Source of the DNA: Scatosoma sp964459515
Lineage (GTDB): Bacteria > Bacillota > Clostridia > Christensenellales > Borkfalkiaceae
Reading direction: 5' to 3'
Assembly (NCBI GenBank): GCA_964459515.1
Contig: CAYWML010000013.1
Span: forward strand, 1-25,911
Length of the DNA stretch: 25,911 nt
Shown piece after piece: positions 1 through 6,819 of the stretch. Numbering within the stretch: position 1 is the first letter of the stretch; every line of letters starts with the position of its first letter. Made by a program: the position numbers and the translations under genes. The notes beneath the pieces are model-generated. The model searched no databases and was not told where the DNA came from. It worked only from the letters and a program-made list of their open reading frames with translations.

Positions 1-879
1 AAAATCGTTCGTTACGTTCTCCATACGGGAGATTGTACCCACATCACTATCGGAAATTTCCACCTCATATTGTATCAGCGTTGTTCCGTCTTTACTATAT
101 AAATTTCCGTCTATTGATTTATAATTGGCATTATTTTCCGAAACACTTATATCCGTCAAACTGCTACACCATGAGAACGCCCCCCCACCGATATTCGTCA
201 CGCTGTCGCCAATTACAACGCTCGTCAAACTGCTACATTCACGGAACGCAGATTCCTCGATACTCGTCACACTATCGGGAATTTCTATACTCGTCAAACT
301 GCTACACAATGAGAACGCCCACCCACCGATACTCGTCACTCCGTCTCCGATTACTACGCTCGTCAAATTGCTACAAGTCTGGAACGCACATTCACCGATA
401 CTCGTCACACTATCGGGAATTATCACACTCGTCAAACTGTCGAAGGAACAGAACGCACAATCCCTGATACGCGTCACAGGAACATCTTGATAGGTAGAAA
501 GAATTTTCACCTTCGTAGGCGAACCCGTATAACCCGTAACGCTTGCCGATTTTCCATCATTGGAAATGGTGTATACTACGCAATCCGTTTCGTAATCGGA
601 AGCATCGAAAGAACTATCGTTTTTCTTGTCGTCGCTACTACTTTCACTCGAACTTTCCAACGAGCCGTTCGGTTCATCGCTATTTACAGCTGAACTACTT
701 ATCGTACCGCCGTTCGTCGCGGTACTACTACCATCGTTCTGCGTATTCGACGAAGTTTCCGTGCCTGCGGAAAGCGACGAAATAGGTTTTTCGTCTTCAC
801 AAGCCGCAATGCCGACGGAAAGCACCGCACTCGCCATAATCGCCAATACACCGAAAAGGATTTTTTTGAGTTTTCTCAT
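1..879 (-). CDS. BspA-like leucine-rich-repeat lipoprotein, 3' end outside window
   Basis: The frame stays open from ATG at 879 to the window edge (293 residues, no stop), so the C-terminus is missing. Residues 1-27 form a lipoprotein signal peptide with lipobox IAAC (C27). Residues 31-95 are a Ser/Thr/Asn/Asp-rich linker. Residues about 136-242 hold about four and a half repeats of about 23 residues (pattern LTSVxIxDSVTSIGxxAFxxCSS), which is the LRR_5/BspA pattern. The repeats are followed by a segment (ENNANYKSIDGNLYSKDGTTL) typical of these proteins. The protein is probably anchored outside the membrane and binds host or environmental ligands; this is inferred from the family. The ribosome site AGGAGG lies 7 bases upstream. 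It has its own promoter and a long palindromic leader. Confidence 0.85.
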   Translation of the reverse strand, partial: MRKLKKILFGVLAIMASAVLSVGIAACEDEKPISSLSAGTETSSNTQNDGSSTATNGGTISSSAVNSDEPNGSLESSSESSSDDKKNDSSFDASDYETDCVVYTISNDGKSASVTGYTGSPTKVKILSTYQDVPVTRIRDCAFCSFDSLTSVIIPDSVTSIGECAFQTCSNLTSVVIGDGVTSIGGWAFSLCSSLTSIEIPDSVTSIEESAFRECSSLTSVVIGDSVTNIGGGAFSWCSSLTDISVSENNANYKSIDGNLYSKDGTTLIQYEVEISDSDVGTISRMENVTNDF

Positions 880-905
880 ATTTTTGCCTCCTTGATTTTC
901 AAGCT

Positions 906-958
906 TTTTTGCCGCGCGTTATAGGCTTTCAGCCTTTTAATATAACGCGCGGCAAAAA
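906..958. repeat. Long perfect stem-loop in the leader of the LRR lipoprotein gene
   Basis: Arms 906-923 and 941-958 are exact reverse complements over 18 bases (TTTTTGCCGCGCGTTATA and its complement). The loop carries a second stem, AGGCT(923-927)/AGCCT(931-935). On the minus strand it lies in the transcribed leader between the promoter (994-1022) and the ribosome site of the LRR gene. It does not look like a plain terminator, because the T run precedes the stem and is itself paired. It could be an RNA regulatory element, an mRNA stabiliser or a small dispersed repeat. Confidence 0.7.
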
Positions 959-975
959 CACCCTATAGGGTGTTT
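956..975. promoter_or_regulatory. Perfect 20-base palindrome just after the transcription start
   Basis: AAACACCC-TATA-GGGTGTTT is a perfect palindrome about 12 bases downstream of the predicted start of the LRR gene transcript. It shares three bases with the long stem-loop at 906-958. Read on the minus strand, the hairpin is followed at once by a T run belonging to the next stem, so it resembles an intrinsic terminator that competes with the long stem. It could equally be a protein operator. Role inferred. Confidence 0.55.
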
Positions 976-993
976 GAACCGATTTCTATTTTC

Positions 994-1022
994 ATTTTAC
1001 AACTACAGGCAAAATTTGTCAA
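994..1022 (-). promoter_or_regulatory. Sigma-A-type promoter of the LRR lipoprotein gene
   Basis: On the minus strand, TTGACA (1022-1017) is followed after exactly 17 bases by TAAAAT (999-994). The predicted transcript starts near 987, giving a leader of about 108 bases before the ATG at 879. The rest of the 880-1202 gap holds the palindromes described separately and GC-rich hairpins. Confidence 0.8.
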
Positions 1023-1095
1023 TAGTTTTTAAGAAATATTTTGAAAATTTTTGAATTTTTTTTGTTTCGCCGACAATTTTGTCTTTTTTGTCATT

Positions 1096-1166
1096 ACAAG
1101 GAGCGAGGCGGCGTTGAAAAGAGGGGCGTTGCCCCTGCCCCCCCACACAAGGAGCAACGCTCCTTG
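1096..1166. repeat. GC-rich tandem hairpins downstream of guaA
   Basis: Two compact hairpins lie in the gap after guaA: AGGGGC-gtt-GCCCCT (1122-1136) and CAAGGAGC-aac-GCTCCTTG (1148-1166). The string ACAAGGAGC also occurs at 1096-1104, so it is a direct repeat. They may help to end guaBA transcription, although no clean T run follows. Similar hairpins could be a dispersed intergenic repeat in this genome, which cannot be checked from one window. Confidence 0.5.
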
Positions 1167-1202
1167 ACCTTATATCGGCGCATGTAGCACGACTTTTATT
1201 TA

Positions 1203-2183
1203 TTATTCCCACTCGATCGTGCCGCAAGGTTTCGGCGTTAAATCGTACAACACGCGATTGACGTTCGGCACTTCGGCGGTGATGCGCGCCGTGATCGTAT
1301 GCAACAACGCATACGGGATTTCTTCGATCGTCGCCGTCATGGCGTCTTTCGTATTGACGGCGCGAATAATCACGGGATAGGCAAAAGTACGCTTTCCGTC
1401 CTTAACCCCTACCGACTTAAAATCGGGAACGGCAGTGAAATATTGCCATACTTTCCCCTGCAACCCTGCTTTTGCGAACTCTTCCCGTAAAATCGCGTCC
1501 GATTCGCGTACCGCTTCCAAGCGTTCCTTCGTGATCGCGCCCAGACAACGCACGCCCAACCCGGGGCCGGGGAAAGGTTGCCGATATACCATGTCGTCGG
1601 GCAAACCCAACGCGCTGCCCACCACGCGCACTTCGTCTTTATACAGGAATTTCAACGGTTCGACAAGCTCCATTTGCATATCTTCGGGCAAACCGCCGAC
1701 GTTGTGGTGCGCTTTCACGCCCTTGCTTTCCAAAATATCGGGATAAATCGTTCCCTGCGCGAGAAAGGAAATTCCTTCTTGTTTGCTTGCCTCTTCATCG
1801 AATACGCGAATAAATTCGTTGCCGATGATTTTTCGCTTCTTTTCGGGTTCTTCCACCCCCTCCAAAAGTTTCAAAAAGCGTTCGCTCGCGTCCACGTAAA
1901 CGAGGTTAGCGTCCAAACGATTTTTGAACACTTCGATCACCTGCTCGCTTTCGCCCTTACGCATTAAACCGTGATTGACGTGCACGCAAACGAGCCGTTT
2001 GCCGATTGCCTTGATAAGCAACGCGGCAACGACCGAGGAATCCACACCGCCCGAAAGGGCAAGCAAAACCTTTTTATCGCCGACCTGCGCGCGTATGCTT
2101 TCCACCTGCTCCGCGATAAACGCTTCGGCTTGCGCTTTTGTTTGAATGCGCGCCATTTGCGCGGGGCGTACGTTGTTTTCCAT
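1203..2183 (-). CDS. guaA: GMP synthase, ATP pyrophosphatase subunit only (no glutaminase domain)
   Basis: This 326-residue protein converts XMP to GMP using ATP and ammonia, the last step of guanine nucleotide synthesis. The PP-loop SGGVDSS sits at residues 44-50, with RQPFPGPGLG in the middle and the family's C-terminal dimerisation end TPKPCGTIEWE. Usual bacterial GuaA is about 510 residues with an N-terminal class I glutamine amidotransferase domain; that domain is absent here. Only 40 bases separate it from the guaB stop, so no amidotransferase is encoded beside it. The start is supported by GGAGG upstream. It probably uses free ammonia or a separately encoded glutaminase, as in the archaeal two-subunit enzyme (inference). 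Confidence 0.93.
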   Translation of the reverse strand: MENNVRPAQMARIQTKAQAEAFIAEQVESIRAQVGDKKVLLALSGGVDSSVVAALLIKAIGKRLVCVHVNHGLMRKGESEQVIEVFKNRLDANLVYVDASERFLKLLEGVEEPEKKRKIIGNEFIRVFDEEASKQEGISFLAQGTIYPDILESKGVKAHHNVGGLPEDMQMELVEPLKFLYKDEVRVVGSALGLPDDMVYRQPFPGPGLGVRCLGAITKERLEAVRESDAILREEFAKAGLQGKVWQYFTAVPDFKSVGVKDGKRTFAYPVIIRAVNTKDAMTATIEEIPYALLHTITARITAEVPNVNRVLYDLTPKPCGTIEWE

Positions 2184-2223
2184 ATATCCGTCCTCCTGCT
2201 TAAAAATAATCCGTTCGGCGCAA

Positions 2224-3678
2224 TCAATGTTGCGAATAGTTCGGGGCTTCCTTGCTGATAGAAATGTCGTGCGGATGGCTTTCCACCAAGCTCGCGTTCG
2301 TAATACGCACGAATTCCGACTGCGTACGCAACTCCTCGATCGTATGCTTGCCGCAATATCCCATTCCCGAACGCAAACCGCCTTTCATTTGATAGATGAC
2401 TTCGGCAACGCTGCCGCGATACGGAACGCGCCCTTCCACCCCTTCGGGAACGAATTTTTTGGCGTTTTCTTGGAAGTATCTGTCCTTGCTTCCTGCCGCC
2501 ATCGCCGACAGCGAACCCATGCCGCGATACACTTTATAGCTTCTGCCTTGGTACAATTCCACTTCGCCGGGACTTTCGAGCGTGCCTGCCAAAAGCGAGC
2601 CGACCATAACCGCGCTGCCCCCTGCGGCAAGTGCTTTTACGATATCGCCGCTGTATTTGATGCCGCCGTCCGCAATAATGCGTTTGCCGAATTTATCCGC
2701 CGCCTCGGCGCAATCCATGACCGCCGTAAGTTGCGGTACGCCGATACCTGCCACGACGCGCGTCGTACAGATCGAACCCGGACCGATACCGACCTTAACG
2801 ACGTCTGCACCCGATTGTATAAGAGCTTCGGTTGCCGCCGCCGTCGCGACGTTTCCGGCGACCAACGTAATATTCGGATATTTCGCTTTGATCTCCTCTA
2901 CCTTTTTCAAAACGCCTGCGGAATGCCCGTGCGCCGTATCGATTGCGATGACGTCCGCGCGCGCTTCGACGAGCGCGGCAATACGCTCCATGGTGTTCGC
3001 CGCCGTTCCCACCGCCGCACCGACGAGAAGCCTGCCGTTTTCGTCGCGCGCGGAATTGGGATATTGAATGGATTTTTCTATATCCTTAATGGTGATAAGT
3101 CCTTTCAAATATCCGTTTTCGTCCACGATAGGCAATTTTTCTATACGGTGTTTGCCGAGTATTTTTTGCGCGTCCGCAAGGGACGTGCCGACGGGCGCGG
3201 TAACCAAACCGTCCTTCGTCATGACGTTGGATATCGGCTGTTCGTAATCGCTTTCAAAGCGTAGATCGCGATTGGTGAGAATACCGACGAGCTTCCCCGC
3301 TTTCGTAATGGGAACGCCGCTGATACGGTATTTTTCCATAAGCGCGACGGCGTCTTTGACGAGGTTTTCGGGCGCGAGGAAAAAGGGATCGGTAATAACG
3401 CCGTGCTCGCTACGCTTTACTTTATCCACGTGCGAAGCTTGTTCCTCGATCGTCATGTTTTTATGAATAATACCCATGCCGCCTTCGCGTGCCATCGCGA
3501 TTGCCATGCGGCTGTCCGTGACCGTATCCATAGCCGCGCTGATAAGCGGTAAATTCAAATGCAATTTATCCGTCAACTTTGTGCGGATATCCGTCTCCGA
3601 CGGCAACACGTCGGACGCCTGCGGAATTAAAAGCACGTCGTCGAACGTCAACCCTTCCTTTACGATTTTGCTTGCCAT
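2224..3678 (-). CDS. guaB: Inosine-5'-monophosphate dehydrogenase
   Basis: The enzyme oxidises IMP to XMP with NAD, the committed step of GMP synthesis, and feeds GuaA downstream. The 484-residue length is normal. It begins with the family N-terminus (GLTFDDVLLIPQAS), has a tandem CBS regulatory module at about residues 95-205, and the catalytic loop GSICTTR with Cys304. A GMG...S flap region follows. The frame is open further upstream to a GTG at 3759, but ATG at 3678 is chosen because AAAGGAG lies 7 bases before it and the protein then starts as the family does. It forms an operon with guaA. Confidence 0.96.
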   Translation of the reverse strand: MASKIVKEGLTFDDVLLIPQASDVLPSETDIRTKLTDKLHLNLPLISAAMDTVTDSRMAIAMAREGGMGIIHKNMTIEEQASHVDKVKRSEHGVITDPFFLAPENLVKDAVALMEKYRISGVPITKAGKLVGILTNRDLRFESDYEQPISNVMTKDGLVTAPVGTSLADAQKILGKHRIEKLPIVDENGYLKGLITIKDIEKSIQYPNSARDENGRLLVGAAVGTAANTMERIAALVEARADVIAIDTAHGHSAGVLKKVEEIKAKYPNITLVAGNVATAAATEALIQSGADVVKVGIGPGSICTTRVVAGIGVPQLTAVMDCAEAADKFGKRIIADGGIKYSGDIVKALAAGGSAVMVGSLLAGTLESPGEVELYQGRSYKVYRGMGSLSAMAAGSKDRYFQENAKKFVPEGVEGRVPYRGSVAEVIYQMKGGLRSGMGYCGKHTIEELRTQSEFVRITNASLVESHPHDISISKEAPNYSQH

Positions 3679-3717
3679 ACTATTCTCCTTTGTCGATTTT
3701 TTTCCGAATATAAACAA

Positions 3718-3750
3718 ATGGACGCCTCCGAACGAGCGGAAAACATCCAT
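3718..3750 (-). terminator. Hairpin between the membrane protein gene and guaB
   Basis: On the minus strand, ATGGATG (3750-3744) pairs with CGTCCAT (3724-3718) with one G-U pair. An inner stem TCCG/CGGA follows, and a T-rich tail lies downstream. It fits a terminator of the upstream gene, or an attenuator in front of guaB, since no clear guaB promoter is visible in the remaining 40 bases. Confidence 0.45.
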
Positions 3751-3751
3751 T

Positions 3752-4357
3752 TTATGCACTTTCCAATAAACCGAGAAGCTCTTCCAAATAAGCGCAATCC
3801 GCTTCTTCCGTCAGATTCTCTTGCAAAACGACCATTCCGTTTTTAACCGTTTCAACCGTAACGGTATCGCCGTCGGCATTCGCGGCAAACAAAACGGCAA
3901 GCACGGCATTCCCTGCGGAAAACGAATTTCCGTTCCACTCAAACGCGCGCGTGACCGCCGCGGATTTATCTCCGCGTTTATATTTTGCAACGCATACCTG
4001 ACTTTGAATATAGCGACGATACGAAGCGGCATCCTCTTCGTTCTCGCGAATCTCCGACGAATACGCCGTAAACCCGTCGTGCGTGACGAAAGTTTCGCCG
4101 CACGCGTCGATTTTCTCGTAATCGCGCAATTCTATGGCGACCGTCGTTGCGTGCGCGATAAAATGTATATCCGCACCGCGTTCGTACGCGCGCTCGGCAT
4201 ATTTAATGCTCGATTCTTCCATGCCCAAATCGTACGTGATCTCCATCATCGTCGAAGGGAAAAAGCCGATTAATGCCACGAATAAAAAAACGAACAGGAG
4301 CGCGATCGCCGCAAGCGTGCTTAAAAAGGCGCGAAGAATGACTTTATCAACGCTCAT
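3752..4357 (-). CDS. Unrecognised protein with one N-terminal membrane segment
   Basis: The product has 201 residues and I do not recognise its family. Residues about 10-33 are a single strong hydrophobic segment without a lipobox. The rest is soluble and mildly acidic, with a helical region (residues about 48-85) rich in AERAYERG-like sequence that could be helical-repeat (TPR-like) in nature, which is weak. The start at 4357 is chosen because GGGAGGAG precedes it; the longer frame to 4414 would run through the promoter. It is divergent from the lipoprotein gene at 4472 and lies upstream of guaB. Confidence 0.7.
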   Translation of the reverse strand: MSVDKVILRAFLSTLAAIALLFVFLFVALIGFFPSTMMEITYDLGMEESSIKYAERAYERGADIHFIAHATTVAIELRDYEKIDACGETFVTHDGFTAYSSEIRENEEDAASYRRYIQSQVCVAKYKRGDKSAAVTRAFEWNGNSFSAGNAVLAVLFAANADGDTVTVETVKNGMVVLQENLTEEADCAYLEELLGLLESA

Positions 4358-4385
4358 AACAGCTCCTCCCGTTGCATTTTCTTTT

Positions 4386-4414
4386 ATTGTACCATATCCC
4401 GCGCAAAAAAGCAA
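4386..4414 (-). promoter_or_regulatory. Promoter of the 3752-4357 membrane protein gene
   Basis: On the minus strand, TTGCTT (4414-4409) and TACAAT (4391-4386) are separated by 17 bases, about 30 bases before the start codon. The same TTGCTTTTTTG ... TACAAT arrangement recurs at the hisH promoter (15847-15875). Confidence 0.7.
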
Positions 4415-4459
4415 CTGTATAACGGAAATTTATTCGGCATGTTTGCTATCTTTTTTTAA

Positions 4460-4465
4460 TATAAT
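4460..4465 (+). promoter_or_regulatory. Candidate -10 box of the 4472 lipoprotein gene
   Basis: A perfect TATAAT ends only 6 bases before the ATG at 4472, and no good -35 box is seen at 16-18 bases. Either the mRNA is leaderless, or translation starts at the in-frame TTG at 4526. Confidence 0.45.
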
Positions 4466-4471
4466 GGTAGC

Positions 4472-5176
4472 ATGTACGAATTATTTTTTTCAAACCCCTC
4501 TTTTTCACTTCGGAAAAAGCACGCCTTGCGGCGTATACTTGCTTGCCTGACGCTTATCGTCGTTTGCTTGCTCCCTGCCTGTAAACGCGCCGTGGATTAT
4601 TTCGACTACGTTTCCGAACTGCGTAGCAATATTTTTCTCGACGCCGCGGACGGCTTTTCCCTGCGTATTTATTCCGTCTCCAAAGAAACGCCCTATCTCT
4701 CGGACGGCATTCCGCAAACGGTGACGGCGCGCACGGAAGTGTACCTGCTCGCGCCGCAAAGCTCGAAAGCGTATACCCTGCAATTCGACTTTCAGGGAAA
4801 CGTATACGGCGGCGATATGTCCTACGACAACGCGCGCGGAGAATACTACTATTTCTGCTCGTTAGACGTTTCCGTTGCGAGCGAACTGCATTGCCGCATA
4901 AGCAGCGACGATACAGCCGTTTCCTTTTGCGCGCGCTCGGTAACCGACGAAGAAACGCTTGCCCCGCGCGAGATATTGAAAATCGTGCAAGACTCGGAAG
5001 AAACGCTGTTTTCCGCCTTGACGGACGAATACGGATTCAGCGGAGAAATTTACATACGCCTGCTTTACGAGGACGCGCCCTATTATTACGTCGGCGTAAT
5101 CGAACGCACGGGCACGACGCACGCCTTTTTATTGAACGCCAAAACGGGGAAACTGCTCGCAAAACGAAGCACGTAA
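4472..5176 (+). CDS. Unrecognised lipoprotein
   Basis: The product has up to 234 residues. A basic n-region (LRKKHALRR), a hydrophobic stretch and LLPAC (C37) make a lipoprotein signal peptide. The mature part is mostly predicted beta-rich, with many Tyr and Thr and no family I recognise; the end (YYVGVIERTGTTHAFLLNAKTGKLL) resembles a PepSY- or lipocalin-like strand pair, but this is not a firm call. ATG at 4472 lacks a ribosome site and sits 7 bases from a TATAAT. The in-frame TTG at 4526 would give a more usual signal peptide (18 residues before the Cys) but also has a poor ribosome site. It converges with the opp operon. Confidence 0.75.
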   Translation: MYELFFSNPSFSLRKKHALRRILACLTLIVVCLLPACKRAVDYFDYVSELRSNIFLDAADGFSLRIYSVSKETPYLSDGIPQTVTARTEVYLLAPQSSKAYTLQFDFQGNVYGGDMSYDNARGEYYYFCSLDVSVASELHCRISSDDTAVSFCARSVTDEETLAPREILKIVQDSEETLFSALTDEYGFSGEIYIRLLYEDAPYYYVGVIERTGTTHAFLLNAKTGKLLAKRST

Positions 5177-5191
5177 GAAGTCGAAAAGAAT

Positions 5192-5216
5192 CCTCTCTCC
5201 CGAAAAGGGAAAGAGG
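5192..5216. terminator. Shared hairpin between convergent genes
   Basis: CCTCTCTCCC (5192-5201) pairs with GGGAAAGAGG (5207-5216), with one mismatch and a GAAAA loop. It sits between the lipoprotein stop (5176) and the end of the opp operon (5224). There is no long T run, so its efficiency is uncertain. Confidence 0.5.
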
Positions 5217-5223
5217 GTAAATT

Positions 5224-5469
5224 TCAACGTAACCAAAGATATGCCAACAGAAAGACGATCAACGCGCCGCATACGATACAGCCGATCACGGGCAACATGG
5301 CGCGGTACGCGCCGCGCACCATGGCGCGGTATTCCTTTTTCGTAAGTTGCACGTCCGAACGATTTTCGCCTTTTTTCTTCTTGGGATCGTACCAAGAAAA
5401 GCCCTCTACGTTCATATCGGCAACCGTCGTTTGCATATCCAAATCGTCTTGCTTTTTCTTTTTAGACAT
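5224..5469 (-). CDS. Small membrane protein at the end of the opp operon
   Basis: The product has 81 residues. The N-terminus is very basic and polar (KKKKQDD, DPKKKKGENR) and residues about 58-80 form one hydrophobic helix (LPVIGCIVCGALIVFLLAYLW). I do not recognise the family. It begins 9 bases after the oppF stop, so it is most likely co-transcribed with the peptide transporter. The topology suggests a cytoplasmic basic tail and a single C-terminal anchor. Confidence 0.65.
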   Translation of the reverse strand: MSKKKKQDDLDMQTTVADMNVEGFSWYDPKKKKGENRSDVQLTKKEYRAMVRGAYRAMLPVIGCIVCGALIVFLLAYLWLR

Positions 5470-5478
5470 AACGCACCG

Positions 5479-6819
5479 TTACGAATTTTTCTTTTTCGCC
5501 TTGTCAACGTCTTCCGCGCGAAAAGCCGCCGCTTCTTCGGGCGTATCGTACAAGTGACAAGCACAGAAATGTTGCGGTTCGATCTCCTTGTACGTCGGCG
5601 CGACGTGCTTGCAAATTTCCATGCACTTATCGCAACGCGTATGGAATTTACAACCTTTCGGCGGATTGACGGGGGAAGGAATATCTCCCTTCAAAATTAC
5701 GCGGTTCATCTTCGTATGCGGATCGGGAACGGGCACGGCGGAGAACAACGCCTGCGTGTACGGGTGCAATGTATTGTTGAAAATACGCTCTTTCGTGCCG
5801 TATTCTACCATACTGCCGAGATACATTACGCCCACTTCGTCGGAAATATGCTTTACGACGGATAAATCGTGGGAAATAAACACGTATGTCAACCCCAATT
5901 CCTTTTGCAAGTCGCGGAGCATATTGATGATCTGCGCTTGAATGGAAACGTCCAAAGCGGAAACGGGTTCGTCGCAAACGACCAACTTCGGTTTCAAAGC
6001 CAAAGCGCGCGCAATACAAATACGCTGTCTTTGTCCGCCCGAAAACTCATGGGGATAACGCTCGAAATAATGCGGTTGCAAACCGCACATTTTCATCACG
6101 TCCAACACGTATTCGCGATAATTCTGCTTGGTGACCAAACCGTGCTCCAACGCCGCTTCCCCGATGATCGTACCGACCGTCAAACGCGGCGAAAGGCTGG
6201 CGTAAGGATCTTGGAAAATCATTTGCATATTGGGGCGAAGCTTGTCGAAGTCCTTTTCGGGAATTTTGGAAACTTCTTGCCCGTCGAACCAAATCTCACC
6301 CGAAGTCGGCTCGTGCAAGCGCAAAATCGTACGTCCCATCGTCGTTTTTCCGCAACCGGACTCGCCGACGATGCCCAAGGTTTTTCCTTTTTTCAAAGAG
6401 ATGGACACGCCGTCCACCGCTTTCAAATAAGCCGTAGGCTTTCCGAACAATGTTTTTCCGACGACGAAATATTTTTTCAAATCGCGCAGTTCCAACAGAA
6501 CGTCTTCGTCGGGCGCATCGGGATTTTTTTGAATGGTAATTTCCGTTTTTACGGCTTTTCCCGTAGCGGTTTGCCGAACGGCAGCTTTCGCGGCTTCGCT
6601 CTGCACGCAACGCACCGAGCGCGCCCCTGCAGCCAAAAGCTTTTTCCGAATAGCTTGCTCCAATTCGGGCGTTTCCGCGGAAACCGTCAAATACTGACCG
6701 ACGATATTTTCAAGCTTTAATTCCTGTATCGCCGCGGCAAGCTTTGCATCTAAATCGCTCCGACTGTAATTCGTTTTTTCGGACACGCCTTTCGCATGCG
6801 TGGTATTCATGATTTTCAT
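5479..6819 (-). CDS. oppF: Oligopeptide ABC transporter ATP-binding protein OppF with an extra N-terminal domain
   Basis: The protein hydrolyses ATP to drive peptide import together with OppD. Walker A GESGCGKTT is at residues 152-160, the signature FSGGQRQR at 259-266 and Walker B LVVCDEP at 279-285. The C-terminal oligopeptide-transporter region has a Cys cluster (C390, C396, C399, C403), which in some OppD/F proteins binds an iron-sulfur cluster. At 446 residues it is about 110 longer than usual; the excess is an N-terminal segment (residues 1-105) with two predicted helices, which I do not recognise. Its ATG overlaps the oppD TGA (ATGA), implying coupled translation, and GGAGGTGGAG precedes it. 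Confidence 0.9.
   Translation of the reverse strand: MKIMNTTHAKGVSEKTNYSRSDLDAKLAAAIQELKLENIVGQYLTVSAETPELEQAIRKKLLAAGARSVRCVQSEAAKAAVRQTATGKAVKTEITIQKNPDAPDEDVLLELRDLKKYFVVGKTLFGKPTAYLKAVDGVSISLKKGKTLGIVGESGCGKTTMGRTILRLHEPTSGEIWFDGQEVSKIPEKDFDKLRPNMQMIFQDPYASLSPRLTVGTIIGEAALEHGLVTKQNYREYVLDVMKMCGLQPHYFERYPHEFSGGQRQRICIARALALKPKLVVCDEPVSALDVSIQAQIINMLRDLQKELGLTYVFISHDLSVVKHISDEVGVMYLGSMVEYGTKERIFNNTLHPYTQALFSAVPVPDPHTKMNRVILKGDIPSPVNPPKGCKFHTRCDKCMEICKHVAPTYKEIEPQHFCACHLYDTPEEAAAFRAEDVDKAKKKNS

Noticed and set aside
154..474. Regular repeats considered as a CRISPR array
   Set aside because: The repeat period is 69 bases, in frame with the LRR protein, imperfect and without unique spacers.
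33..490. Plus-strand repetitive reading frames opposite the LRR gene
   Set aside because: They are the complement of the 69-base LRR repeats of the minus-strand lipoprotein; no ribosome site and a low-complexity Arg/His/Ser composition.
2146..3264. 372-residue plus-strand frame
   Set aside because: Lies antisense to guaB and guaA, which have complete motifs; composition is Arg/His-rich as expected of a shadow.
3679..3759. N-terminal extension of GuaB from GTG at 3759
   Set aside because: The added residues do not resemble the family, and AAAGGAG marks ATG at 3678 as the start.
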